DNA from: Sabethes cyaneus
Taxonomy: Eukaryota; Arthropoda; Insecta; Diptera; Culicidae
Direction of reading: 5' to 3'
Assembly: GCF_943734655.1 (NCBI RefSeq)
Contig: NC_071354.1
Location: 44,493,744 to 44,557,743 of the forward strand
DNA: 64,000 bases
Position 1 is the first letter of the stretch, and the number at the start of each line of letters is the position of its first letter. Made by a program: the position numbers and the translations under genes. The notes beneath the pieces are model-generated. The model made no database searches. It was not told where the DNA came from and saw only the letters and a list, made by a program, of their open reading frames with translations. Below are positions 49,353 through 60,239 of this stretch, piece after piece.

Positions 49353-51566
49353 ATGGATTTACAGGAGATGTATAAAAAACTTGACGTGTCTCATCTTTCG
49401 AATGATGAAGTTGAACACGAATTACTTATTCGAAACATACTATTCGATCTCAACGAACATGATAGTATTAAGAGGAGAAAATTGAAGGAGAAAATGAAGG
49501 AAGAAAGGGGAATGGGATTAGTATCGCACTCACCGACATGGAGAGATGCTATAGAAGAAATTACTATCATTAAATCAAACCTTTTAATGATCCAGGGATT
49601 GTTGGAAAACCCGAAAAGTTTTAAACGCCAAGGAGAAAAACTCCGCACCCGTTTAATTCATTACAGAGTGAGAATTCTATCGTTTGCAAGAGTTCCATAT
49701 GCTCAGAAATATTTGCAAGAAATTATGAACATCGGTAAACAAGCAACTTATATGTTTCAAAAATATTTTCCAGATGAAAAACAGTCTGATAAACAAGATG
49801 AGGTACCAAAGCAGCTTGAGCAGGATCTCAGCAAAGCCTTAGTAGAGATTAGAAGTGAAATAGATGATCTGAATGAAACTGCGTGTGGGAAAATAGTTGA
49901 AATTAATGGAGATGAAAATGCAGAATCTTCGGAAAGTAGTAGACGAAACTTGGAACAGAAAGAGCAGGAAATGAAAGAATCGTTAAAGAGAGCTGATTAC
50001 ATTTTGGAGAAATTACAGCAATATGAACAAGGCGATAGTGAAAATGTATTAGAATTGATCCCATTTTTTCGAAAATTTGTAATTCAAACGACACAGCAAC
50101 AGAAAGAGCAAAGAGAAAAAGAAATTGCAGAGGAAAAGAAGAAGATTAAAGCAGCGGAAGAAAATGTAGAAAAGAAAAAACGGTTGGAAAAGCTCTTAAT
50201 GGACTTGAACAAAACGATTAAACCAGAATCCTCAGATCAACATTGTCTTGATCCTGACAACAAAAATACAAATGAACTAACAGAAAAGACTGGAACTAAT
50301 TCTTTGAATACGAACACAATCGAAACTTCGGACGTTGAAACTGATTCGTCAGATCACTCAACAGCTTCAGAAGAAAATAATGAATGGAAAAAGCTCCAAA
50401 TCGCTAAAAGAACCAGCAAAAATGAAACTGAAAAACCGTCCAAACAGGCTAATCGAGAACGCAAGCATAAAGTCAGCTTCTCATCGGAAACACTAGAATC
50501 ATCTTCAACAGAAAGTTCAGAAAGTTCGGGAAGTTCCGAATCGATTACAACCACAACTGAAAGCTCTCAGTGGTCATCAGATGAAAGAAGAAAAAAACGA
50601 AATAAACGAAATAGACGGAAGTATGAATATTCGATGAAAAGGATTCCGGTTTCTGAATGGAAACTGAAATATGACGGGAAAGATGGAGGACGGAAATTAG
50701 CAGAATTTTTGAAAGAGATAAAAATGAGGTGTAAGGCAGAAAAGGTATCTGACAAAGAACTTTTCCGCAGTGCAATACATTTGTTTATAGGAAGAGCGAA
50801 GGACTGGTTTATGGAAGTAACGAATAACCGTAGCATCCGTAACTGGTCACAGCTTAAATCAGATCTGAAAAAAGAATTTCTCCCTCCAAATCTTGATTTC
50901 CAATTAGAAATTCAAGCCACTAATAGAAGTCAAGGTCGTGGTGAGCGGTTTGTGGATTATTTCCACGACATGCAAAAGTGCTTCCATTCTATGACACGAC
51001 AAATTTCAGAGAGACGAAAATTTGACATTGTGTGGCGAAATATGAGGACTGATTATAAAAACGCCTTAACAGGAAAAAGAATTAAATCATTATCAAAATT
51101 GCGTCGTAACGGAAGAAGAGTTGATGAAAATTACTGGAACTATTTCCAGAAACCGTACGATAATCCACATCGAAATCGATTCAATCAAGTTAATGAGCTG
51201 ACGACTGACATCAAGTCCAACAGCATTAACAATTCAGGAAAAGGCACGAAAAATTTCAGCCACAGAGACAAAACGCGTAAAAATATGAACAGCACTTCAG
51301 AGCAAAATCGAGAAACTGGTAAATTGCAAGAAAAATCGGAATCGCGGTGGGAACCGATGGAAGGTTCATCCAAAGATACACTAAAATCACTTAGCGAGCA
51401 ATACAAACGACCGCCGTTAGGAGTTTGTTATAATTGCCACAAGCAAGGTCATCACTATAATGAGTGTAATCAGGAAAAACGTAAATTTTGCCGACTTTGC
51501 GGTTTTCCAGATACGTACACTCGAAATTGTCCACTTTGCTCAAAAAACGAAGAAAATTCAGCTTAG
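49353..51566 (+). CDS. gag: Gag polyprotein, Ty3/gypsy
   Basis: 737 aa from ATG 49353. Residues ~150-310 are charged and probably coiled-coil; ~320-430 are Ser/Thr/Glu-rich. About 440-590 resembles the retrotransposon capsid domain, with FIGRAKDWFMEV, LKSDLKKEFLPP and RGERFVDYFHDMQK. The nucleocapsid end has one canonical CCHC knuckle, C692-X2-C695-X4-H700-X4-C705. A second, C713-X2-C716-X4-T721-X4-C726, has Thr in place of His. The gene ends at TAG 51564-51566, inside the frameshift stem. Gag would package the RNA and form the particle. The 372-nt leader between PBS and ATG is non-coding. Confidence 0.93.
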   Translation: MDLQEMYKKLDVSHLSNDEVEHELLIRNILFDLNEHDSIKRRKLKEKMKEERGMGLVSHSPTWRDAIEEITIIKSNLLMIQGLLENPKSFKRQGEKLRTRLIHYRVRILSFARVPYAQKYLQEIMNIGKQATYMFQKYFPDEKQSDKQDEVPKQLEQDLSKALVEIRSEIDDLNETACGKIVEINGDENAESSESSRRNLEQKEQEMKESLKRADYILEKLQQYEQGDSENVLELIPFFRKFVIQTTQQQKEQREKEIAEEKKKIKAAEENVEKKKRLEKLLMDLNKTIKPESSDQHCLDPDNKNTNELTEKTGTNSLNTNTIETSDVETDSSDHSTASEENNEWKKLQIAKRTSKNETEKPSKQANRERKHKVSFSSETLESSSTESSESSGSSESITTTTESSQWSSDERRKKRNKRNRRKYEYSMKRIPVSEWKLKYDGKDGGRKLAEFLKEIKMRCKAEKVSDKELFRSAIHLFIGRAKDWFMEVTNNRSIRNWSQLKSDLKKEFLPPNLDFQLEIQATNRSQGRGERFVDYFHDMQKCFHSMTRQISERRKFDIVWRNMRTDYKNALTGKRIKSLSKLRRNGRRVDENYWNYFQKPYDNPHRNRFNQVNELTTDIKSNSINNSGKGTKNFSHRDKTRKNMNSTSEQNRETGKLQEKSESRWEPMEGSSKDTLKSLSEQYKRPPLGVCYNCHKQGHHYNECNQEKRKFCRLCGFPDTYTRNCPLCSKNEENSA

Positions 51567-54500
51567 AGGAGGAAGCTGAAATCAATATTCCCAATCCTCC
51601 TAATTCTGCAGATCACACTTCAGCTTTATTAAACTTTGGCTTAGAGCCGCTAGCAGAGTCAGAATATACTAGTGAGAGTAAGGTCGATGAACTTTTACTT
51701 CAAGTAAATGGAGATGCTCGACCGTTTGCAAAAATAGAAGTATTGGGTAAACAAATTGTCGGTTTGCTAGACAGCGGGGCTCAGCGAACCGTACTTGGTG
51801 TCGGATCAACGAGACTGATTAGTGAACTTAAATTAAAAATTTACAAAACTGATATCGCAGCCCGAACAGCTTCGGGATCACCAATACCAGTGATAGGCTA
51901 CGTACACTTACCTATGACTTTTAACGACGAAACTCATATAATTCCCACTCTGATAGCACCTAAGCTAAAGCACCGACTAATACTCGGGTATGAGGACTTT
52001 TGGAAAGCTTTCAAGCTCCGACCAACAGTCCTAGATCGTGAAATTTGCGAAATAAGTGGCACAAATGAAGCGGAAAGCATAGAAAACAGGGGAAGGGAAA
52101 ATGAACTAAATAGTCAGCAGAGAGAAACACTAGAAAAGGTGAAGGGATTGTTTAAAGTTTCGGAGGAAGGGGGAGTGCTCGATATTACTATGTTAATATC
52201 TCACAAGATAGATTTTAAAGAGGAATTTAAAAATTCTCCTCCGGTAAGAATCAACCCTTATCCTACATCGCCAGAAATGCAAAGTAAAATAAACAAGGAA
52301 ATTGATAATATGCTGCAACAAAATGTGATTGAACGAAGCAAAAGTGACTGGTCACTGAGTACAGTGCCAGTATTAAAACCAAATGGTGAAGTAAGGCTTT
52401 GCTTAGACGCAAGGCGTCTTAATGAAAGGACTAGGAGGGATGCTTACCCCCTCCCACATCAAGACCGTATACTTAGTCGATTGGGACCAAGTAAGTATTT
52501 GTCAACGATTGACTTGTCAAAAGCTTTCTTGCAAATACCTCTTGATCCCAATTCTCGAAAGTATACGGCATTTTCAGTGCTGGGAAGAGGGTTGTTCCAG
52601 TTTACAAGATTGCCCTTCGGACTCATCAACAGTCCTGCAACTTTAGCTCGACTGATGGATGAAGTCCTGGGGTACGGTGAACTGGAACCGAGTGTATTTG
52701 TTTATCTCGACGATATCGTCGTGGTGAACGATACATTCGAAGCCCACATTCAGTCGCTTCAGGAAGTCGCAATGCGACTCAATAAAGCAAATTTATCAAT
52801 AAACATAATCAAATCACAATTTTGTGTTCAAGAATTGCCATATTTAGGCTACATTCTTGCGAGGGATGGGTTACGCCCAAACCCGGAAAGAATCGAAGCG
52901 ATCGTAAGTTACGAACGGCCAACATCAGTTCGCTCCCTGCGCCGTTTTCTTGGGATGGCGAACTATTATAGGCGCTTTATTTCAAATTTTAGCGAGTATA
53001 CTGTTCCGCTAACTAATCTGTTGCGTGGAAAACCCAAAACTATAACCTGGAATGAAGCGGCAGAAATTTCATTTATAAAATTAAAAGAGAGTCTTATAAC
53101 TGCTCCAGTACTCTCAACACCACAGTTTAACTTACCATTCACTATACAGTGTGATGCGAGTGACACGGCAATTGCAGCCATCCTCACTCAAGAACACACC
53201 GATGGGGAGAAAGTAATTGCTTATTACTCCCAGAAACTTTCTCCAGCTCAACAATCGTACGCCGCATCAGAAAAAGAGGGTTTGGCTGTGCTATCAGCAA
53301 TAGAGAAATTCAGAGCCTATATTGAAGGATCCCATTTTGTGGTCGTCACAGATGCTTCCGCTTTAACGCATATCATGCGGGGCAAGTGGCGAACGTCCTC
53401 CAGATTAAGTAGATGGAGCATCCAGCTACAAGGGTACGACCTAGAGATTCGTCATCGGCGAGGTCGCGACAATGTCATCCCAGATGCTTTGTCTAGAGCG
53501 GTCGAAGCAGTCGATGTCAATCATAAGTCTGAGTCCTGGTACTCGAAGCTTTATAAAGATGTTCATGATAAGCCCGAAGAGTATATCGACTACAAAATAG
53601 AAAATAATAAGTTATACAAATTTGTCTCGTCGAAAGCTGAAACGCTAGATTACACTTTTCAGTGGAAGCTTTGCGTCCCCGAGGAAACCCGAGAGGAAAT
53701 AATAAGAGCAGAACATAATAACGCTTTTCACATTGGATACGATAAATTATTAACTAAACTTCGCATAAGATACTTCTGGCCAAAGATGGCCACAAGTGTG
53801 AAGAAATTCGTAGAGCGATGCACTACATGCAAAGAGTGTAAGCCCGCTAGTCATTCTCAACATCCTGAGATGGGTAAACAGCGGCTATCTTCGAAACCAT
53901 TTCAAATTCTGGCCATTGATTTTATACAATCACTTCCGCGAAGCCGAGCGGGGAACACACACCTATTTGTCCTACTGGATGTATTTTCAAAGTGGACGAT
54001 GTTGGTGCCTGTGAAGAAAATTGCCACCGGTTTAGTTATTCGAATCCTAGAACAACAATGGTTCAGGCGATATTCAGTGCCAGAAATTTTGATTAGCGAC
54101 AACGCGAGTACTTTCCTTAGTAAGGAATTCAAGGCGTTTCTCGACCAATATAAAGTTGCACACTGGGCCAATGCAAGACACCACTCCCAAGCTAACCCAG
54201 TGGAGCGCTTAAACCGCAGCATAAATGCCTGCGTGAGGACATATGTGAAAGCTGACCAGCGAGGCTGGGATACAAAGATTTCCGAGATTGAATGTGTAAT
54301 TAATAATACGGTGCATTCCTCGACAGGTTTTTCGCCGTATCGAATACTGTTTGGTCATGAGATTCTGACAAGTGGCGAGGATCACCGATTAGATGTGACC
54401 ACTCACGAACCGTCTGAAAAAGAAAGATTAGAAACCAAATTAAAAATAGATAAATGCATTCAAGATGTGGTAATTAAAAATCTTGAAAAAGCCCATGAAA

Positions 54501-54751
54501 GAAGTGCAAAGAATTATAATCTTAGATTTCGCAAAGCCGCTCCAATCTACCATATTGGACAAAAAGTATATAGAAGAAGCTTCGCACAATCCTCTGCTGC
54601 AGATGCGTTCAATGCAAAACTAGGTTCAGTGTATGTACCGTGTACGATTATTGCTAAACGGGGCACTAACTCATATGAGTTGGCCGATGAATCTGGCAAA
54701 AATATAGGAGTATTCTCTGCGGCGGATTTAAAACTCGGTATTCCAGAGTAA
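51488..54751 (+). CDS. pol: Pol polyprotein: protease, RT, RNase H, integrase
   Basis: Open in the -1 frame relative to gag. There is no ATG at the ORF start (it opens at TTG), which fits expression as Gag-Pol from about 51548. Numbering from 51488: protease LLDSGAQRT (DSGA 95-98); RT with DLSKAFLQIPL, LPFGLINSP and YLDD at 406-409; RNase H starting IQCDASDTA (D556). Integrase has HX4H (743, 748), C778-X2-C781, catalytic D811, D871 and E906, then a GPY/F-like tail (IGQKVYRR...KLGSVYVPCTI). The RT-RH-INT order defines Ty3/gypsy. Length (1087 aa) is normal for a pol without env. It ends at TAA 54749-54751. Confidence 0.95.
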   Translation: MPTLRFSRYVHSKLSTLLKKRRKFSLEEEAEINIPNPPNSADHTSALLNFGLEPLAESEYTSESKVDELLLQVNGDARPFAKIEVLGKQIVGLLDSGAQRTVLGVGSTRLISELKLKIYKTDIAARTASGSPIPVIGYVHLPMTFNDETHIIPTLIAPKLKHRLILGYEDFWKAFKLRPTVLDREICEISGTNEAESIENRGRENELNSQQRETLEKVKGLFKVSEEGGVLDITMLISHKIDFKEEFKNSPPVRINPYPTSPEMQSKINKEIDNMLQQNVIERSKSDWSLSTVPVLKPNGEVRLCLDARRLNERTRRDAYPLPHQDRILSRLGPSKYLSTIDLSKAFLQIPLDPNSRKYTAFSVLGRGLFQFTRLPFGLINSPATLARLMDEVLGYGELEPSVFVYLDDIVVVNDTFEAHIQSLQEVAMRLNKANLSINIIKSQFCVQELPYLGYILARDGLRPNPERIEAIVSYERPTSVRSLRRFLGMANYYRRFISNFSEYTVPLTNLLRGKPKTITWNEAAEISFIKLKESLITAPVLSTPQFNLPFTIQCDASDTAIAAILTQEHTDGEKVIAYYSQKLSPAQQSYAASEKEGLAVLSAIEKFRAYIEGSHFVVVTDASALTHIMRGKWRTSSRLSRWSIQLQGYDLEIRHRRGRDNVIPDALSRAVEAVDVNHKSESWYSKLYKDVHDKPEEYIDYKIENNKLYKFVSSKAETLDYTFQWKLCVPEETREEIIRAEHNNAFHIGYDKLLTKLRIRYFWPKMATSVKKFVERCTTCKECKPASHSQHPEMGKQRLSSKPFQILAIDFIQSLPRSRAGNTHLFVLLDVFSKWTMLVPVKKIATGLVIRILEQQWFRRYSVPEILISDNASTFLSKEFKAFLDQYKVAHWANARHHSQANPVERLNRSINACVRTYVKADQRGWDTKISEIECVINNTVHSSTGFSPYRILFGHEILTSGEDHRLDVTTHEPSEKERLETKLKIDKCIQDVVIKNLEKAHERSAKNYNLRFRKAAPIYHIGQKVYRRSFAQSSAADAFNAKLGSVYVPCTIIAKRGTNSYELADESGKNIGVFSAADLKLGIPE
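51542..51601 (+). promoter_or_regulatory. Programmed -1 frameshift signal with predicted H-type pseudoknot
   Basis: The slippery heptamer A AAA AAC occupies 51542-51548, and gag codons AAA (51543) and AAC (51546) are in the phase required for tandem slippage. An 8-nt spacer (51549-51556) follows. Stem 1 is TTCAGCTT (51557-51564) with AAGCTGAA (51573-51580), 8 bp. Stem 2 is AGGAGG (51567-51572) with CCTCCT (51596-51601), 6 bp. Loop 1 is 2 nt, loop 2 is 15 nt, and no base separates the stems. All pairings are Watson-Crick. The -1 frame after the heptamer leads straight into pol (CGA AGA AAA). Confidence 0.85.
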
Positions 54752-55571
54752 ATTACGAATCCCGCCCTAACAAAAGGTTTTTATTCACTTAATTTTACTA
54801 GGATTAGAACCGATAAATGAGTAGTTATTTTTTTGGTTTGATATAAAAAGAGAGAGAGAGCGATCCGAGACTTGGTTCAAGTCGACAAGGTCAAAATTGA
54901 ATTCAACAAAGCAGCAAGCGTCGTAGAGTTTGTTAGGACTATTTCCACTAGAACACTTCACCACTAATTTCATTCTCCATAGCCACCAAGGTTAGATAGG
55001 GATAGCATATTCCAGCAAATCACCGATAAATGGGAACATAACTGACTAATGATAAGTGCGGAATTATGCGTAGCAGGCTTTTACAACCGGTTGATCCTGC
55101 GTCACTATTTAGCAAAGCACCCATAGATATCTTTTTAGCTAATTGAATTAGTTTTCCACAAGCGATCCAACTTTAGGGAGCTCGAATCGACTATAAAAAA
55201 ATTAAGCATATTGAAATAGATAAAAATACGTCCTGACTTACCAACGAATAGCACCCAATTGCGTTAGAGCTTTGTTTCTAAGAATTCGGCATATAAAGCG
55301 AGAGGAATGATCCCATCTCTTCTACTAAATAATGTGCGAAGATTATAGGGGAAGATGAGATCCATGAAGCAATTCGCGAGAAAGTGAGAGCGTCGATGAA
55401 TATTCTTTCATTAAAGAAGAAAGATGTGAATTATTTGCTTAATCAACGCGGAAAAGCTTGCTTTTGAGAAAGGCGAGATAATACATATAAAGGTATATCT
55501 CAACCCTGGGTTATCTTGGTAATACTGAGTAAGATTAAAAAAATAAATTAACAAGAATTGTTAATTTATTT
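54752..55571 (+). other. Internal 3' non-coding region of the gypsy element
   Basis: 820 bp between the pol stop and the PPT. No env or other ORF beyond 62 aa; a GA-rich bit at 54850. It may hold packaging or regulatory sequence. Confidence 0.7.
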
Positions 55572-55590
55572 TAGGGGGAGTGTGGGGTAG
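55572..55590 (+). promoter_or_regulatory. Polypurine tract
   Basis: TAGGGGGAGTGTGGGGTAG lies directly before the 3' LTR. G-rich purine run in the position needed for plus-strand priming. Confidence 0.8.
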
Positions 55591-56858
55591 TGTTACCGTT
55601 CGAATACTTTGCCCCATAAAACCCTGTGAGAGCGTTCAGAGCCGGAGATGAGAAGAACTAATATACTGGAGATCATGATGAATGCAATTGAGATCCATGC
55701 TATGAAATACTATTGCTACAACTATTGATTTTGCTATAATTTTAGGGTATGCTATTTTTGCCACGATGTAGGATTAAAATATTGTAAATTAAATAAATAA
55801 ATACTAAAGTATATAGGATACAGGATTGAAGATAAGGCAAATAGTTTAGTAATACGATGGGCGGCTAACGGTCAATTTAAACACCTTTATAATTAACACT
55901 CACAATTAGGGTTTACACAACACAAAACACTCATAAAATCTGCCGGAAAATGGGGATAATGGAAATAGGAATAAGGACCATGCAAGAAGGAAAAAGGGAA
56001 ATTGGCTTAAGATAAGGGGTTATGCTGGTTAAGTTGAGATAGGCTCGGTCATTTATACTTGAACAAGTGATCACGAAGGTATGAAAAGTCGATTAAGTGA
56101 CAATAAGAAAAAGAACGTGTACTATTTAACATAAATTAATTAGCCTCAGCAGGCTCTGAGTAGTTATTCGAAATCAGGTAACTCAGAAACCAATTTATCA
56201 CTGTGACCGAGTCTCAGAATAACCTGCCAGCTCTAAAACCAGCTATTATTCCCTACAACAGACCCAGCAGGTTGTGGTCATAGATTGTGGCCGGAATAAG
56301 CCGCAGTTCTCGCAAAGTGCATCAACTCCATGTGGTATGATCGAATCCGATTAGCAGCAGTACCCTTTCTGGTCGACGCAGTCCCAGAATAGAGCAGCAC
56401 ACGGTAGATCATCAACGGCATATTCATCCGTGCAGCACACATTGCCTTCCCCGAAAGCATCATACCCGCTTCCCCGAAAGCATCATCTACCCCCGCTTCA
56501 CCGTTAAACATCGCCACGTAGGGGAATCGAGAGAAGCAGCGCTCCTAGCAGGAGGAGAGATTCACCACCGTTCATCATTCCCATCGGCAGATTCCGCAGC
56601 CGGCCGGCACTTCCACACACACAAAGAGATTTTGTAAGTTAGTTTAGTCAATAAATTAATCAACCGTAGAGTGAGATCTTTTCCATAAGCCGACTTGTGT
56701 CCCTGATCGTGTCAAGGAGCCGACCTCGAGAAGGAGAGTTTCCCTCTAGGTCGAGCTAGCCGTAAAAAGAGACCGTGAGTGTCCACCCCGGAAGTCCCCA
56801 GTGGTTCGACCAGGGACTTGGGGTAGTAGCGGGAGACCCGTCCGGTCACCGAGTAATA
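55591..56858 (+). repeat. 3' LTR
   Basis: Same length as the 5' LTR. Starts TGTTACCGTTCG and ends CCGAGTAATA, followed by the target duplication TCCT. Confidence 0.95.
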
Positions 56859-56862
56859 TCCT

Positions 56863-58787
56863 CTATGACCCGTTTTACCTCGGACCACTCAAGTTTGCAG
56901 TTACATACATTCACACCTTTTTGCAAATTGATGATTGATTCGATCCGCTTTGATTTGTTGAAGAGCTCGCCGTTCGAATGAAGCTCGTCGAATGTGCAAA
57001 TCGAACTCTTTCTATTGTCGACACTAGCTGGCGGCAGCGAAAATCAATAATTCAGCATAACACCTCCTGCGGGGCATCGGAGTGTTGTATGCGCGTTTTT
57101 TTTCGTTGCTGCGAGTCTTGCAAACGTAAACGGTAGATGAATTAAAACCAAGCGAAGTGAATAAACACAAAAGTGATTCATTTATTATCGCATCGAGTAC
57201 TACTCGTTGCTAGTCAACGAGTGATTGATTTATTACCGCACATGTATAGACACACCACGCAGGTGCTTGGGGCGTTTGGTTGTGGGGCTCGAGCAGCCCG
57301 CAGACAGACGCACTTAAGGGAGACGATCTGCCTATCTTCTATTTAGCCGCAGACACTCATTTCGTGGCACACTGTTCTACTGAATAATTCGATGTTGCAC
57401 AAGCGGCCCGTCGGCGGTAAGCGGCGAACCCTTTCTCCAGTTACGTGATTCGGTGCAACATGGCCGGCTGGCCTAATTAGTATGCCAATGGTAAACTCGC
57501 GCGCTCTGTCCCGTTCAGACAATATCCGCTCCGGCAGACGGCCATCACTCAGCGCCAGGTTTTGGTCCGGATCAGCTGACTGATTAACTGCACGCGGCGC
57601 AACGGGAAACCCACGGCCACGACATTTGCCTCCTCCCCCGGCTTATGGTGGCTCGCATGTGCATGCACTACTGTAATCGTTTTGGAAAGGCCTTACGTGC
57701 CTGTCCGGTCAAACCAAATGGTACATTAGCAGCAAATTCGCTGTTTTACTCGCGAGACGGTAGGTAACTTCTTCGAGCCCAACTACTGACACAAATAAAT
57801 CTGCTCTAGCGACGTACTGGTTTACAAATTTCCTGGCTAATTTAATTTTTCTCCGGTACGTTTTCATGTATGCCGCCGCTGCTGTCCCGCTGGATCGCGG
57901 GAGGTAGATTGCAGACACGCGAACAAACGGGCGGCGGCTTCTGTTTGCCAACGATTTCGAGGCTTGTCAGCTCGGCCAAGTGTAGGTACTTCTTTGAATC
58001 TAACGCCACGCCGACCTGAAGCTCTAAGGCCTCTAAGCGTAAAGCGATTTCAGCCGATGATTTGCTATCCGCGTTTTTTTCTGGGTTTGGCCAGTGAAAA
58101 AGTCCATTTGATAGTCAATGAGCCACTGACTGTAATGGCTGAAAAGCGCGTTATGCTAATTGGATCATGTCGGTGGGAGCTCTTTGGGCACGGACAATTT
58201 GAAGCGTGCAGCCCACAGTTGGGGTGGTCCTAGCTAATGGCGAGGGTTGGAACTATTCGTGTATTTTTTTGTAAGACGTGGATTAAATACTGTTAATTAT
58301 ATTGCCATTTTAAATTATAGTTTATGAGTTTCGAATGAAACCGGGGAAACATAAAGTAAAGATCAAAACCTAGCACGGGTTGCGAATCAAAGTCTGTATT
58401 TTGAACATTCTGAAAGAAGGCCGAATAAATTGCTAAAAATTGCAGCATATTTCAAGCGAGCAAGCACTTTTGCTTGAAGCGAGTTTTGTGTACGTTCTTG
58501 TTTGCGCTGAGAGAAATGTACGGTAAAACTGTCAAAGCGGGTGCACCTCTTAAGGACCTGCTGTAGTTTGGTGCTCGCTCTATTAAGAACTCGACAATAA
58601 CGCGTAACGAATCGATCTTAGTCGCCATGACAATTCTCGATCATACGCTCATGACTTGGCTGAACTGTTAAATTATAATAAATACTCAGTGTGCGATGTC
58701 CTACGACGATTTGAGAAACTTTTGACCATCCTGAACCCGGACGTGACAAAGAAGCAGATGCAATTGATCCTAAAATTCATTTGAATG
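56863..58787. other. 1.9 kb without a recognised gene
   Basis: GC-richer, single-copy-looking DNA that continues the pre-insertion locus at 45102-47712. ORFs of 60-90 aa have no motif. Candidate host non-coding DNA. Confidence 0.45.
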
Positions 58788-58789
58788 TA

Positions 58790-59461
58790 GGGTATGTTGC
58801 TACATCGTCGTAATTGCCTATTCCCGTCCTATCCAACACAAATTATTAAAAATATCAGCATTTTTATGACACACAATGCAAAACTAGTTATTCCTTAATA
58901 TTTTAGTTAGTTGTCTATCATACGCAATCAATCAAAGTGAGCTGAGATCTATTTAAATGCTTTTTATCATTAAAGAAGTCCTACCAGCCAAATTTCCTAC
59001 GTTTTTTCGTGCGACGAAGAAGACAATGTCGACTAATCGTTTTAATTTCCGTCATTCATAAATGAAAATAACTCATGCAAGGCATTATCGTTATTCTACA
59101 GCCAGAAAAACTTGCCTGACCTGCAGAAATTTTGTAGAATAACATTTGTCATGCCGTCCTACACAAATACATGCGCGTTAGCTTCGTAAACATTGTTGTG
59201 ATTTTTAGTTCGGACGATGAAAAATTTTGTTGGACGGATTTTAAAACGGTACGACGAATTTTAGCAATAAAGTCAGTTGCGTAATTTCAATAATATGCTT
59301 TAATAGTCGCTTTTCAGTGATTTCAAAGTTCACGGATCGGAAGGTAAGTGTGTTTTAGTCAAATCAGTACAAGAACTTTTGGAGTATTCACTAAATCCAT
59401 CCAGCAAATGATGAAAATTAGAATGGCTTTCCTTATTACGACGGGAATTAGAAAAAGACCC
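58790..59461. mobile_element. TA-targeting MITE, copy 2 (uninterrupted)
   Basis: 672 bp with ends GGGTATGTTGCTACATCG and (inverted) GGGTCTTTTTCTAATTCCCG, TA on both sides (58788-58789 and 59462-59463). It is collinear with copy 1 and lacks that copy's 645-bp insert, so it serves as the empty site (it reads CATACGCAATCAATCAAAG once at 58919-58937). Confidence 0.85.
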
Positions 59462-60239
59462 TAGTAGGAACTCTTTTCAAACGCCACTGAAATTTCGTTA
59501 TCCTATGCTTATGCTCAGATAGCAAAGAAGAGCGCTGGTTTGCGAAATTATAAGGCACAACTGTTCCGCGCTGTAACGCGAAGTAATATTTTTGTGATAG
59601 CAGTAGTGGAACTGAAATAATCTCAACTGGTTTGAACAGTTGGTTTGGACAGTTTAGCTGGTAAACGACTGGGTAATGCAGATCATCGGTGCCTTGCGCA
59701 CTGGGCATAAAATAGACCCTACAGAAGCTACATAGCCTCTTTCCCAACAATTCCTATCTCTACTTCCTCGTGGTTCCAACCGGGATGCGAGTCGAGATCG
59801 GGTAACCAACCCCGAGGGAATCCAATGCTGACAGGGAAGGAGGATTCCTTCGAGTTACGTTGGCCCTCCGGCGATACTGTGGGAATGCGGGCTTTGCAAA
59901 CCTGAAACACTTAAATATCAACCCAAGAAACATTAGGCAGTATGAATAAAAGATATAGAGCAAATGCTCCCATAGGATTTAAATGGGAAAAGCAAAGTAA
60001 ACTGTTTTATTCATACGGCCTATTGTTGTTGAATAATAGCTTAACAAGCGCTTGTTTACTGGATATTAGTTGAATAATAGTTGAATAAACTGCTCTTCAA
60101 ATAAAATGTTTGTTGGAAAAGCAATGAATTCCGTAAGTAACAAAACGGTAACTCTAATCGTACAAAAGTAAATCTAATTGGAACAATCGGCAAATACCCT
60201 GGCCCTCATCTCGGAAGTACCGATGGTGGTAACTTCCAC
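59462..60239. other. No gene; probable old repeat
   Basis: 59715-59890 (CTCTTTCCCAACAATTCC, CGTGGTTCCAACCGGGATGC) looks like a mosquito dispersed repeat from memory, but there is no second copy in the window to support it. Nothing else recognised. Confidence 0.35.

Larger units (their letters stand above)
47713..56858 (+). mobile_element. Complete Ty3/gypsy LTR retrotransposon (9146 bp)
   Basis: Two 1268-bp LTRs, PBS, gag, pol with PR-RT-RH-INT order, and PPT. It is flanked by a 4-bp target duplication TCCT (47709-47712 and 56859-56862). Long LTRs, a lysine-tRNA-like PBS and a capsid-type Gag recall the Osvaldo lineage, but that placement is inference. No env-like ORF lies between pol and the 3' LTR. 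Both ORFs are free of internal stops, so the copy looks young and may be competent. Confidence 0.95.

Noticed and set aside
54752..55571. env gene of an errantivirus-like element
   Set aside because: No ORF above 62 aa; no signal peptide or membrane segment.
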